The notes under the pieces are model-generated. The model had not been told where the DNA came from and searched no databases. It was given only the letters and a program-made list of their open reading frames with translations. Positions 16,303 to 24,387 of a stretch of DNA of 64,000 nt are shown here, piece by piece (position 1 is the first letter of the stretch; the number at the start of each line of letters is the position of its first letter). A program made the position numbers and the translations under genes. This stretch comes from Thalassospira lucentensis (GTDB taxonomy: Bacteria; Pseudomonadota; Alphaproteobacteria; Rhodospirillales; Thalassospiraceae): positions 124,001-188,000 of the forward strand of contig NZ_LPVY01000020.1 in the NCBI RefSeq assembly GCF_001613805.1, written 5' to 3'.

Positions 16303-16779
16303 TCAGTTCACAACTTCCCAACTGCCATCCGGCTTGCGGCATGCGGTGCCGTAAGCTTCTTCCTGCTTGCCACCAATGGTGACGGTTTGCTGGTATTCAC
16401 GGCAATATTCCTGGGTTTTGGGCTCCTGATAGGTGCGAACCGGGGTTACCGTACCCCGCGCACCTGTATCGGGATTGTTCCAGGTCGAAGTCTGGCCCGT
16501 GGGGGCACTTTCAAGTGTCCGCTGAGTGTTCTGCGCCATGATGGCACGGTCCGCATTGTCAAGCGACCGGCCTACTTCACTACCGATGAAGGCGCCGGCA
16601 AGCGTACCAAGTGCAACGCCTACAAGCTGCCCCGATCCTTTACCGAACTGGGCACCGGCAACAGCACCACCAACCGCGCCCAGAAGGGTACCTGCGGTCT
16701 GTTTCTGGCCCTGATCCTGTGCACAACCGGCAATGAATGCGGTCATCATGACGGGGATAACGATATGACGGAATTTCAT
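16303..16779 (-). CDS. Glycine-zipper 2TM outer-membrane lipoprotein (17-kDa surface antigen type)
   Basis: This is a 158-residue protein. The lipobox IAGC gives a lipidated Cys at about residue 19 after a short signal peptide. A glycine-zipper segment follows (GTLLGAVGGAVAGAQFGKGSGQLVGVALGTLAGAFIGSEVGRSL, roughly 30-72), typical of the rickettsial 17-kDa antigen and SlyB/OsmB-like proteins. The C-terminal EYCREYQQTVTIGGKQEEAYGTACRKPDGSWEVV carries two cysteines and is the conserved RT0821/Lpp0805-type end. The start was set at MKFRHIV; an upstream extension is open but antisense-like and lacks a signal. It probably stabilises or spans the outer membrane; exact role unknown. Confidence 0.85.
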   Translation of the reverse strand: MKFRHIVIPVMMTAFIAGCAQDQGQKQTAGTLLGAVGGAVAGAQFGKGSGQLVGVALGTLAGAFIGSEVGRSLDNADRAIMAQNTQRTLESAPTGQTSTWNNPDTGARGTVTPVRTYQEPKTQEYCREYQQTVTIGGKQEEAYGTACRKPDGSWEVVN

Positions 16780-16927
16780 ATTTATTTGCCTACCTTGTCT
16801 TTCCTGTCCCAACCGATATGTTCTGTATCTACGGAACGATCTTGAGTGTGTCGTTTCACGTATATCCAAAACCCGTATCTTTCGAATTTGGTGCGGATTT
16901 TGAACTATCAAAGGAATCCTGACCCCA

Positions 16928-17548
16928 ATGGACGAAAAAAATACGCCAAAAATTGGGCATGAAGCCCATTCGGTTCCGTTCGATCTTTTTGACGTGTGGT
17001 TTAACGAGGCGAAAAACAAGGAGAAACCGTATCCCGATGCGATGACGCTGGCGACAGCTGATGCCAACGGGCGGCCTTCGGCACGTATCGTTCTGCTAAA
17101 GGGGTTCGACGAGCGCGGCTTTGTTTTTTATACCAATTACGAAAGCCGCAAGGGCGATCAGCTTGCCGAAAACAGCTTTGCCGCACTGTGCTTTCACTGG
17201 AAGTCGCTAGAAAAATGCGTGCGTATCGAAGGGGCGGTTACGCGCGTTGACGGTGCGGAATCAGATGAATATTTCGCATCGCGTCCGCGCGGTAGCCAGC
17301 TTGGTGCGTGGGCTTCAATCCAGTCCCGCCCAATGAGCGGCCGGTTCGATCTGGAAAAACGGGTTGCTGAATTTACCGCCAGGTTCGGACTGGGAAAAGT
17401 GCCACGCCCAGACCATTGGGGCGGTTTCCGCCTGATCCCTGATCGTATCGAGTTCTGGTCCGAGGGTAAGTTTCGCCTGCATGATCGCCAGCTTTACACC
17501 CGCGATGCCGACGACAAGGGGTGGAACCTGCAGAAGCTGTTCCCCTGA
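16928..17548 (+). CDS. pdxH: Pyridoxamine/pyridoxine 5'-phosphate oxidase
   Basis: This is a 206-residue FMN enzyme that oxidises pyridoxine or pyridoxamine 5'-phosphate to pyridoxal 5'-phosphate. FMN contacts are visible in RIVLLKGFDERGFVFYTNYESRKG and the substrate segment is ASRPRGSQLGAWAS. The C-terminal signature (EFWSEGKFRLHDRQLYTR, then WNLQKLFP ending) is present, with a Gly-Lys-Phe in place of the common G-xx-R-xH. Length fits the family. It is divergent from the lipoprotein gene and closed by a terminator downstream. PLP made here serves the aminotransferase and HemA encoded further on. Confidence 0.93.
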   Translation: MDEKNTPKIGHEAHSVPFDLFDVWFNEAKNKEKPYPDAMTLATADANGRPSARIVLLKGFDERGFVFYTNYESRKGDQLAENSFAALCFHWKSLEKCVRIEGAVTRVDGAESDEYFASRPRGSQLGAWASIQSRPMSGRFDLEKRVAEFTARFGLGKVPRPDHWGGFRLIPDRIEFWSEGKFRLHDRQLYTRDADDKGWNLQKLFP

Positions 17549-17583
17549 GAGGTTTCGGAAACGTTGCCAGATTCCGGAAATGC

Positions 17584-17613
17584 AAACGCGCGGCCCCCGG
17601 GATCTGCGCGTTT
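17584..17613. terminator. Hairpin between convergent pdxH and arsR genes
   Basis: AAACGCGC (17584-17591) and GCGCGTTT (17606-17613) form an eight-base stem with a GC-rich 14-base loop, centred in the 81-base convergent gap. The T-runs are only three bases, so termination is plausible but not strong. Confidence 0.5.
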
Positions 17614-17629
17614 CGGGTTGGAGGAAGTC

Positions 17630-17935
17630 TTAAGCTTCCTCGGGAGGGCAGAATACTTCCTGCAATACGCCGATGATCTTCATGATATCGGGATTGGCCA
17701 GTGAGTAGTAAATCGTTTGCGATTCCCTGCGCGTTTTCACCAGCCCGTCACGGCGTAATCTGGCAAGGTGCTGTGATAGAGCCGATTGCTTGATGCCCAG
17801 TTCACCTTCCAGTGTGCTGACCGATTTTTCGGTTGTTCCCAGTGAACAAAGAACCATAAGGCGCCATTCATTTCCCAATGTTTTCAGGAACTCTGCGGCA
17901 TCGCGAGCGTTTTTGTGTAAATTGCTATAAGGCAT
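17630..17935 (-). CDS. ArsR/SmtB-family regulator with two cysteines (BigR/SqrR/YgaV-like)
   Basis: This is a 101-residue winged-helix repressor (STLEGELGIKQSALSQHLARLRRDGLVKTRRESQTIYYSL). It lacks the metal-site CxC of ArsR. It has two cysteines at about residues 30 (LMVLCSL) and 96 (EVFCPPEE), at the positions where BigR, SqrR and YgaV carry the pair that forms a tetrasulfide or disulfide link on exposure to persulfides. A redox or sulfide-sensing role is therefore inferred. No sulfide-oxidising gene is adjacent; the divergent neighbour is a Usp gene. An AT-rich inverted repeat lies upstream. Confidence 0.8.
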   Translation of the reverse strand: MPYSNLHKNARDAAEFLKTLGNEWRLMVLCSLGTTEKSVSTLEGELGIKQSALSQHLARLRRDGLVKTRRESQTIYYSLANPDIMKIIGVLQEVFCPPEEA

Positions 17936-17999
17936 CAGGCGCAGTATCCATTCTCGCAGTCGGTTCGGCTATTTTCTGGCGCGTTGAATTCGACAAACC

Positions 18000-18016
18000 G
18001 ATTAATCTATTTAATC
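18000..18016. promoter_or_regulatory. AT-rich inverted repeat in the arsR-usp divergent region
   Basis: GATTAA (18000-18005) and TTAATC (18011-18016) flank TCTAT, 65 bases upstream of the arsR start. ArsR proteins of the BigR type bind AT-rich dyads of this size near their own promoter. The surrounding 322-base intergenic region (17936-18257) otherwise holds only promoter-like AT-rich sequence and an imperfect FNR-like motif at 18131-18144. Confidence 0.4.
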
Positions 18017-18257
18017 TTCGTCGTTCGGCAACGCATTGGTTTGATGTTACACTGGATTTCGTCACCAGCTAAGCAATTCGTAGCGGAAAGGCCGGTTTCG
18101 TTGATTAAAACGCGTTCTTTTATGAAAGTTTTGATCTTGAACAAGGAAAGATGCGTTTTGCGGTTGCAGACTGGCCCTGCATGACGTCTTCACGCGTTGA
18201 ACTGACCGCAACAAGACATATGTGTCGAAAGACACACCAATCTCGGGAGTGAGTGCG

Positions 18258-19115
18258 ATGGCAGTAAGAACGATTCTGGCTCCGGTGGCAGGTTCGAATA
18301 TAGATCAGCGGGTACTTGATCTGGCGTTTCGAACGGCCAAAAGATTTAATGCACATCTCGAAGCATTGTTTGTCGCGGCCGAACCCCAGGATGCGATCCC
18401 GATTGTGGGTGAAGGCATGTCGGGTCTGATCATCGAAGAAATGATGCGGGCAGCCGAAAGCGAAACCCAGCGACGTGAAACCCGCGGGCGTGCAGCCTAT
18501 GACGCGGCACGTGATGCCGCCGCCGTCGCGGAGGCTGCGGTTCCGATGCCTGACCTTCAGGCGACCTGCGCATGGCGGCGTGATAACGGTCGCGAGGACG
18601 AAACGGTCGCAAGACGTGGCCGTTTGTTTGATCTTGTCGTGATTGGACGCGATCCGCGCGAAGCTGCCGCGTCGCTAACCTTTGATGCCGCCCTGATGGA
18701 AACCGGTCGCCCGTTACTGGTTGCACCGGAAAAAACACCGGAAACCGTTGGTGAAAAAGTCGTGATTGCCTGGAATGGCGGGGTCGAAGCCGCGCGCGCC
18801 GTGACATCGGCCATGCCGCTTCTGCGTACGGCCAAGGAAGTCACCATCGTTAGTGTCGGCGAAGTCCCTCATGGCCGGGCTTGTGCCAAGGCATTGGCCG
18901 AACAGTTTGTCTGGCACGGAGTCGAGGCAAGGGTGTCCGAATTACCCGAACAGTCGCATGTTGCTAATGCCTTGATATCGGAGGCGGAAAAGGTTGGTGC
19001 CGATAGCATCGTTCTGGGCGCGTACAGCCATTCACGTTTCAAGGAAATGATCCTTGGCGGGGTGACGCAGGACATGCTGGCAAAATGCACCTTGCCGCTT
19101 TGGATAATGCATTGA
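18258..19115 (+). CDS. Tandem-domain universal stress protein (UspA family)
   Basis: This is a 285-residue cytoplasmic protein with two Usp folds. The first (residues about 3-150) starts MAVRTILAPVAGSNIDQRVLDLA; the second (about 158-285) ends GADSIVLGAYSHSRFKEMILGGVTQDMLAKCTLPLWIMH. The second domain carries the ATP-binding-like G-2x-G-9x-G type segment (LGAYSHSRFKEMILGG) in a modified form. The start was set at ATG 18258 behind GGGAG; a GTG twelve codons upstream is less likely. It is a paralogue of 25977-26819. It is probably a stress-induced nucleotide-binding protein; no specific partner is evident. A strong terminator follows. Confidence 0.88.
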   Translation: MAVRTILAPVAGSNIDQRVLDLAFRTAKRFNAHLEALFVAAEPQDAIPIVGEGMSGLIIEEMMRAAESETQRRETRGRAAYDAARDAAAVAEAAVPMPDLQATCAWRRDNGREDETVARRGRLFDLVVIGRDPREAAASLTFDAALMETGRPLLVAPEKTPETVGEKVVIAWNGGVEAARAVTSAMPLLRTAKEVTIVSVGEVPHGRACAKALAEQFVWHGVEARVSELPEQSHVANALISEAEKVGADSIVLGAYSHSRFKEMILGGVTQDMLAKCTLPLWIMH

Positions 19116-19180
19116 CCCAAGGGTCACTTAACCTCCTGATATCCGGATGATTATTTGTATGATCATTGGTATATGACACT

Positions 19181-19208
19181 AAAGGCGCAGTCTTCTGCGC
19201 CTTTTTTT
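19181..19208 (+). terminator. Rho-independent terminator after usp
   Basis: AAAGGCGCAG (19181-19190) and CTGCGCCTTT (19195-19204) form a ten-base stem with a TCTT loop, followed by TTTT. It is 66 bases beyond the Usp stop codon. Confidence 0.9.
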
Positions 19209-19329
19209 GTTGCGTCTGCGAAGAAAACCGGCCACCGTTACTGAAATCTTACAAAGACGGAAGCCCGATTAACGAGGCTCTCCGCCCGATAAAAGAACAG
19301 TGGAAGAAACGTCTGGCAGGGGAATTCCC

Positions 19330-19518
19330 ATGTTATCACTTCGCGATGTCATTGATTTCGCTTCCATGTCCGAGGATCTGGCCCGGGAACTCGCCCGCCA
19401 GAATGTCGGGTTGCCCGATCTTGGTGCGGTTGTGGCCGGTTATGGCAATGTTGCCACCGGCACTGTTAGCGCCTGCAATGCAACGCCCTGTGCGGCGAAT
19501 GACGCGGATAGCGAATAA
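19330..19518 (+). CDS. Small hypothetical protein (62 aa)
   Basis: This short frame begins at an ATG with AGGGGA eight bases upstream and ends at 19518. It encodes an acidic, soluble 62-residue protein: an amphipathic helical N-terminus (LSLRDVIDFASMSEDLARELARQ) and a flexible tail with two cysteines (SACNATPCAAND). It sits after a terminator and before the convergent SRAP gene, so it would need its own promoter. I recognise no family. Another overlapping frame (19166-19534) has worse codon usage and no ribosome site. Confidence 0.5.
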   Translation: MLSLRDVIDFASMSEDLARELARQNVGLPDLGAVVAGYGNVATGTVSACNATPCAANDADSE

Positions 19519-19542
19519 CCCGCCAAATCCATGACCGGCCGA

Positions 19543-20235
19543 TCAGAAAAGATCAATCTGGCCGTCGTCCTGCTTGGCGGTTTTGGTGCTGTCCGGCAAA
19601 TCGTCGGACCATTTCAGAACATGATCGGGCACCGGGCCCAGCATGTAACGCAAGGTGTCAAACCGGTTGGCGGGATCAAGCCATCCGGCGATATGGTTCG
19701 GTCCGATCACGGCGGGCATTCTGTCATGGATATGCGCGATCGAGGGCGCGGGGGCACAGGTGATAATTACTGCCTCCGTCCCGTTTTCAAGCCCGGCAAA
19801 CAGCACCGGCTGATGATCGGGCAGGGTAATACGGGTTTTGTGTTTGACCGCGCCGTCCTTGCGCCATTCAAACCAGCTTGTCGCCGGAATCAGGCAACGC
19901 CGTTCCAGCAACGGACGAAAAGTCGGCTTTTGATCAAGAGTTTCAGCGCGTGCATTGATCAATGGCGCGTTCAGTGTCGCAACGCTTAAACCCCAGCGGC
20001 GCAAGACGGGTTTTTGCTCCGGCAGGATGACAATCACCGGATCGGTCGGGCGGCGAATGCCTGAAAGTGTTTCAAAGACGGTTCTGTCCGTCTCTATTTC
20101 CAGTTCTTCCTGATCTTCAGGGACGGTTTTATTGGGAAAATCCGATGCTTCCTTGCGAATGATATCCGTAAGGTCGATGGCCAATTGCGCCTGAAACGCA
20201 TTCATGTCGCTGATAAGCTGGTATTGGCTGCACAT
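19543..20235 (-). CDS. SOS response-associated peptidase (SRAP/YedK/HMCES family)
   Basis: This is a 230-residue SRAP protein, which covalently caps abasic sites in single-stranded DNA through the cysteine left at position 2 after removal of Met. The start was placed at the internal ATG giving MCSQYQL because the catalytic Cys must be residue 2; the longer frame (20 residues more) would bury it. The other catalytic residues are visible: Asn in NARAET, Glu in SWFEWRK and His in HDRMPAV. It shields replication-blocking lesions from error-prone repair. No alphaproteobacterial LexA box (GTTC-N7-GTTC) was seen upstream. Confidence 0.92.
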   Translation of the reverse strand: MCSQYQLISDMNAFQAQLAIDLTDIIRKEASDFPNKTVPEDQEELEIETDRTVFETLSGIRRPTDPVIVILPEQKPVLRRWGLSVATLNAPLINARAETLDQKPTFRPLLERRCLIPATSWFEWRKDGAVKHKTRITLPDHQPVLFAGLENGTEAVIITCAPAPSIAHIHDRMPAVIGPNHIAGWLDPANRFDTLRYMLGPVPDHVLKWSDDLPDSTKTAKQDDGQIDLF

Positions 20236-20414
20236 CGGATGTCCGTTCCTGAATTGACAATGATCATAGCCGTTTGACTGGTTTTGGCACAACCTTCATC
20301 CTATATAGGAACGCGTGTTGCGACAGGTGCCTGCCGCGGATAGCAATGCTATAAGAAGATTATTGCACGATATAACGCGCCATTTTGGCGCGCGGGATTT
20401 GAAAGAGCCACCCA

Positions 20415-21158
20415 ATGAATGCCAATGCCCCGAAAACCGTTGTCCTGACCGGCGCAAGCCGCGGGATCGGCCATGTTACGGTCGGTTATTTTGCCGCGCG
20501 TGGCTGGCGGGTGATTTGCTGCTCGCGCGAGGCACCGCCGCCCAGTTGCCCGCGTGATCCGGCACAGGGTATTCATATTGCCGCCGATCTTTCCAAACCC
20601 GAAGATGTCGAATTTTTCATCAAACAGGCCAACGAAGTACTGGGCGACGATCCGCTTCATGCGTTGGTGAACAATGCAGGTGTATCGCCCAAAACGCCCT
20701 ATAAAGAGCGGCTGGGCTGCCTGAATGGCGATATCGAGGCATGGCGTGATGTGTTCGAACTGAACTTCTTTACCCCGCTGACTTTGTCGCGTGGTTTTGC
20801 CGCTGCCCTGCACCGGGGCAAGGGGGCAATTTGCAACATTACCTCGATCGCGGGCCACTATGTCCATCCCTTTGCCGGATCGGCTTATTCCACGTCGAAG
20901 GCCGCCCTTTCGGGGCTGACACGTGAAATGGCGGTGGAGTTTGCCGAACTGGGTGTGCGGGTTAATGCTGTCGCCCCCGGGGAAATCAAAACGGCAATGA
21001 TTTCCCCTGAATACGAGGCACTGGTGCCCCGCATCCCGATGAACCGAATGGGCACCCCCGAAGACGTGGCCGCCGCCGTGCATTATCTGGTCGGCGAAGA
21101 CAGCAGCTATGTCACCGGCACGGAGATCTTTGTCACCGGCGGGCAGCATTTATACTGA
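20415..21158 (+). CDS. Short-chain dehydrogenase/reductase (SDR) family protein
   Basis: This is a 247-residue classical SDR. The cofactor motif TGASRGIG is at residues 12-19, NNAG at about 89-92, and the catalytic Ser in CNITSIAGHY with Tyr-X3-Lys in YSTSKAALS (about 155-159). The C-terminal VTGTEIFVTGGQHLY closes the fold. An extra Pro/Cys-rich loop (CCSREAPPPSCPRD) follows the second strand. It reduces or oxidises an unknown carbonyl with NAD(P)H; FabG-like proteins are similar, but context does not suggest fatty-acid synthesis. It is monocistronic, with convergent GNAT gene downstream. Confidence 0.9.
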   Translation: MNANAPKTVVLTGASRGIGHVTVGYFAARGWRVICCSREAPPPSCPRDPAQGIHIAADLSKPEDVEFFIKQANEVLGDDPLHALVNNAGVSPKTPYKERLGCLNGDIEAWRDVFELNFFTPLTLSRGFAAALHRGKGAICNITSIAGHYVHPFAGSAYSTSKAALSGLTREMAVEFAELGVRVNAVAPGEIKTAMISPEYEALVPRIPMNRMGTPEDVAAAVHYLVGEDSSYVTGTEIFVTGGQHLY

Positions 21159-21251
21159 GTCGAAATCCGGATCAAACGGGGGCCGCAATAGCTGTTGATG
21201 ACAAGCTATCAAACGGCTGACGGTCGGGAATTTCCGGCTGTTTTCTTTTGT

Positions 21252-21758
21252 TCAGTGCTGCGGGGCGATGTAAAAGGCCGGGTCGTAATCAACATTTCCT
21301 GCCGGAATAGTATCGATCAGCGGTCGAGCCATGAAATACTGGTCGGGAACGCCTTCCAGTTTCAGATCGGGCAGGGGCGCAAAGCCAAAGCGGCTGTAGT
21401 AGTCCGGTTCGCCAAGGACCACGCAACCAGCTGCATCATTGATACGCAGTCTGGCGATTCCGGCCTGGATTAACTCTGATCCGATCCCCAAGCCCTGCCG
21501 GTCGGGGTTGACCGCAACCGGGCCAAGACCGAACCAGTCGCTTTCTTGGCCATCGATTTTTACCGGTGAAAAGGCAACGCAACCGACAAGTTCGTCATCT
21601 TCGATTGCCACAAGCGACAGGCTTAAACGGCCCTTGTCGCGCAATGCATCAACGATCAGATGTTCGGTTTGCTGGCTATGTGGTGCGGTTGCAAACGCAT
21701 TCGCCAGCAATGCGTGGATTGCCGGAATATCGGCCTCTGTCTCATCGCGGATAAGCAT
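21252..21758 (-). CDS. GNAT-family N-acetyltransferase (YhbS-like)
   Basis: This is a 168-residue acetyltransferase. The acetyl-CoA motif A is GLGPVAVNPDRQGLGIGSELIQAGIARL (Q/R-x-x-G-x-G/A form), at about residues 77-104. The N-terminal IRDETEADIPAIHALLANAF is typical of the YhbS subgroup, as is the C-terminal VLGEPDYYSRFGFAP segment. The acceptor is unknown; relatives acetylate small amines or proteins. Upstream is a separate PadR-like gene on the same strand. Confidence 0.88.
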   Translation of the reverse strand: MLIRDETEADIPAIHALLANAFATAPHSQQTEHLIVDALRDKGRLSLSLVAIEDDELVGCVAFSPVKIDGQESDWFGLGPVAVNPDRQGLGIGSELIQAGIARLRINDAAGCVVLGEPDYYSRFGFAPLPDLKLEGVPDQYFMARPLIDTIPAGNVDYDPAFYIAPQH

Positions 21759-21834
21759 GATCGGACCCGTCCCATCCTGTGACTTGGCACCCGCTACCTG
21801 CAGGTCTATCTCTCGACTATAACGGGAATTGGAA

Positions 21835-22374
21835 TTAGGCCAACAGACTTTTCAGCCAATCGCGTTTTTGTTCCAGTCGACGTGCTTCCATGTCAAGCCA
21901 TCCGGTGAACGGGGCAGCTTCGTTCGCGTGCTCTTCGCGAAGTGCCAGAACGCGATCAAGTTCCAGTTCGCAAACGTCATGCAGGATTTCGATCTGGTCG
22001 CGGCGCGTCTCATCATCCAGCAGATGCAGGAAACGCATTTTAAGTGCCATCACAAGGCGCGAAAGCTCGCCTGATGTATCGCGAAGTGTTCCCTGCATCA
22101 GTTCCTTGAACTTGTCATGTCCGGCCTTGGTCAGCGACAATTGCGCATCCGAATATGACCCGCTGTTGCAATCTTCGCGCACCAGCCCTTCAAGCTTAAG
22201 AAGCTGAAGCGAGCTTCCCATCATATCAAGCGACGGCCCCATGATATGGGCGGTAAAATGGCGCACTGAATTGGCCAGATCGGCATAGCTGATCGGTTTA
22301 TCGGAAAGGGCAAGGGTGCCGAGTGCGCAAAGGCGCAGACATTCTTTGGGCAGCAAGGTTCTATCCGAATACAT
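21835..22374 (-). CDS. PadR-like winged-helix regulator
   Basis: This is a 179-residue protein. The N-terminal part (residues about 8-90) looks like a winged helix (LCALGTLALSDKPISYADLANSVRHFTAHIMGPSLDMMGSSLQLLKLEGLVREDCNSGSYSDAQLSLTKAGHDKFKELM). The C-terminal 90 residues are a long charged helical region like the PadR Vir_act_alpha_C dimerisation domain. The PadR assignment is by fold pattern and not by a strict signature. It is transcribed alone after a 32-base gap from a region with no coding potential; its target is not clear. Confidence 0.7.
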   Translation of the reverse strand: MYSDRTLLPKECLRLCALGTLALSDKPISYADLANSVRHFTAHIMGPSLDMMGSSLQLLKLEGLVREDCNSGSYSDAQLSLTKAGHDKFKELMQGTLRDTSGELSRLVMALKMRFLHLLDDETRRDQIEILHDVCELELDRVLALREEHANEAAPFTGWLDMEARRLEQKRDWLKSLLA

Positions 22375-22574
22375 AAACGGTCCCTGTCATGTTGCAGACA
22401 CCGAAGTTAACGCGAACGGTTCTTAATTGCAAGGTGGTAAATGGCTTCTGTCCCAACATCGTGTGATGGCAACAGCATCAATATAGGACGGGAAGTTTCG
22501 AAAGCAAACAACCGCATCACGAGAACAATCATTTCCCGATCTGCCGAAGAAGGGGCCCGCAATGAGTGGCAGAC

Positions 22575-22609
22575 ACAAAAAAGAAGGCCGTCGATAATCA
22601 ACGGCCTTC
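22575..22609 (-). terminator. Rho-independent terminator after hemA
   Basis: GAAGGCCGT (22583-22591) pairs with ACGGCCTTC (22601-22609) around a nine-base loop, and on the minus strand TTTTTT follows. It is 33 bases past the hemA stop. Confidence 0.88.
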
Positions 22610-22642
22610 AGTATTCTGTCATATGCAGTGGGATTTTAAGCT

Positions 22643-23860
22643 TCAGGCTGCCTTGGCAATACCAAGCTGGCCCCAAACCACCAGAAGCGAGTCGATCAGA
22701 TGATCTATCAGTTCATCATTGTGAAGCGGGCCGGGGGTAAAGCGTAGCCGTTCTGTGCCGCGCGGTACGGTCGGATAGTTGATCGGCTGAACATAGATGT
22801 CGTGATCAAACAGCAACCGGTCGCTGGCTTCCTTGCACATTGCGGCATCTCCCACCATCAGCGGCACGATATGGCTTGGCGCATCCATGACCGGAAGGCC
22901 GGCCGTCCGCATGCGTTCGCGCAGCGTTTCGGCACGTTCTTTCTGGGCTTCGCGTTCTATATTGCTGTCCTTGAGGTGGCGGACCGAGGCCAGTGCTCCG
23001 GCGGCGATGCTGGGCGGGTGGGAACTGGTGAAGATAAAGCCATTCCCGAAACTGCGCACGAAATCGACGATTTCATGTTTGGCTGCGACGTAGCCACCGA
23101 TCACACCAAATGCCTTGGCAAGTGTGCCCTGAACGATGTCGACACGATTCATCACGCCGTCGCGTTCGGCGACGCCGCCGCCACGCGGGCCATACATGCC
23201 GACCGCATGCACTTCGTCGAGATAGGAGATCGCGTTGTATTTTTCGCAAAGATCAAGGATTTCTGCGATTGGCGCGATATCGCCATCCATTGAATAAACG
23301 GACTCGAACGCAACGATCTTGGCCCGGTTCGGCCCCAGATCGCGAAGGATTTCTTCAAGATGTTCGACATCGTTATGTTTCCAGATCCGGCGTTCCGCTT
23401 TGGAATGACGCATGCCTTCGATCATGGAATTGTGGTTAAACGAGTCGGAAATGATCACACAATCCGGGAGTTTCGAGCCAAGGGTTGAAAGCGTCGTCCA
23501 GTTGGCAACATAGCCCGATGTCATCAAAAGGGCTGCTTCCTTGCCATGCAGATCGGCGAGCTCCTGCTCTAACGCGACATGCAGATGGTTGGAACCGGAA
23601 ATATTGCGCGTGCCACCTGCACCGCCACCCTGACCGGTGATGGTGTTTTGCATGGCTTCAAGAACCTTTGGATGCTGTCCCATGCCAAGATAGTCGTTTG
23701 AACACCAGACCGTAATTTTACGCGGCGCATCACCGTTTCCCGGATGATACATGGCTTTGGGGAATTCACCGACAATGCGTTCAAGATTGGCGAATACGCG
23801 GTAACGGCCTTCAGCCTTGAGGCCGGACAACGCGTCTTTAAAGAAGGTGTTATAATTCAT
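22643..23860 (-). CDS. hemA: 5-aminolevulinate synthase
   Basis: This is a 405-residue PLP enzyme that condenses glycine with succinyl-CoA to give 5-aminolevulinate, the first step of heme synthesis by the C4 (Shemin) pathway used by alphaproteobacteria. Visible signatures are [11 protein letters not shown], the glycine-rich [13 protein letters not shown], the PLP-ring aspartate and histidine in [15 protein letters not shown], and the Schiff-base lysine in [14 protein letters not shown] (near residue 245). The length matches the family. It is transcribed alone, with a terminator downstream and a long leader upstream that contains an FNR-type box (24036-24049), suggesting oxygen control. The second heme gene in the window, hemN, has the same kind of box. 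Confidence 0.96.
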   Translation of the reverse strand: MNYNTFFKDALSGLKAEGRYRVFANLERIVGEFPKAMYHPGNGDAPRKITVWCSNDYLGMGQHPKVLEAMQNTITGQGGGAGGTRNISGSNHLHVALEQELADLHGKEAALLMTSGYVANWTTLSTLGSKLPDCVIISDSFNHNSMIEGMRHSKAERRIWKHNDVEHLEEILRDLGPNRAKIVAFESVYSMDGDIAPIAEILDLCEKYNAISYLDEVHAVGMYGPRGGGVAERDGVMNRVDIVQGTLAKAFGVIGGYVAAKHEIVDFVRSFGNGFIFTSSHPPSIAAGALASVRHLKDSNIEREAQKERAETLRERMRTAGLPVMDAPSHIVPLMVGDAAMCKEASDRLLFDHDIYVQPINYPTVPRGTERLRFTPGPLHNDELIDHLIDSLLVVWGQLGIAKAA

Positions 23861-24387
23861 CTTTTGTGTCTTTCGCCTGTCTCTTTACCGCAGGTACGGG
23901 CTGTCTTTCATCCCGTTCTCTCACCCTTGGCAAAGCTCTGGTCCTGGCCGGATATGCGTACATCTCCGGATCAGCATGGTCCCGTTTGACCGGGTCTTGA
24001 TAACCTCCTTATCGGACATGGCTTCCGACTTGGCATTGACCCTTGTCAAAAATTTTAAAGCGATTCCAGTTTCACTTCGATTGTCGTTTTCAGTGTCGCT
24101 GCGAACCACGCTGTCAAAGAAGGCGTCCATTCATTGTTTGTCGATCTCGCCATCACTCATGGCGTTGGGTGGTTCCCCATTCAATTCCTGTTCCCAATTT
24201 GGCGCTATTGATCGCATTTGGCAAGGTTTTGAAAGGACTTCCGACCCACAATTAAATCAATTCAAACAAGCAATAAAATCTATTAATTGCTATCAACTGA
24301 AAGTTTCTTGCTATGATGATGCCGCTGCGTCTTCATTGATGCAGCGACATCTATTTGTTTTGTAAAGGTTTTCTGTTCTGGGACGGT
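23861..24387. other. 527-base non-coding region upstream of hemA
   Basis: I see no convincing gene here; frames of 69 and 129 codons on opposite strands have no ribosome sites or family features. The region is AT-richer than its surroundings. It holds the hemA leader and promoter (left part), the FNR-type box at 24036-24049 and, near the aminotransferase stop, a hairpin CGCTGC(GTC)/(GAT)GCAGCG at 24324-24347 without a clear T-run on the minus strand. Confidence 0.6.
24036..24049. promoter_or_regulatory. FNR/FixK-type box upstream of hemA
   Basis: TTGACCCTTGTCAA is a perfect dyad (TTGAC-N4-GTCAA) matching the FNR/Crp-family consensus TTGAT-N4-ATCAA with a symmetric T-to-C change. It lies about 180 bases upstream of the hemA start. 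In other alphaproteobacteria hemA is controlled by FnrL or FixK at such sites. Confidence 0.6.

Noticed and set aside
18131-18144. TTGATCTTGAACAA as a possible FNR box before the first usp gene
   Set aside because: The right half-site (AACAA) departs from ATCAA at two positions; too weak to list as a feature.
19543-20300. LexA (GTTC-N7-GTTC) box in front of the SRAP gene
   Set aside because: GTTC occurs once at 20251 but no second copy at the right spacing was found.
23976-24365. 129-codon plus-strand frame upstream of hemA
   Set aside because: No ribosome site, no recognisable domain; it covers the FNR-type box and the hemA leader, so it is more likely regulatory DNA.
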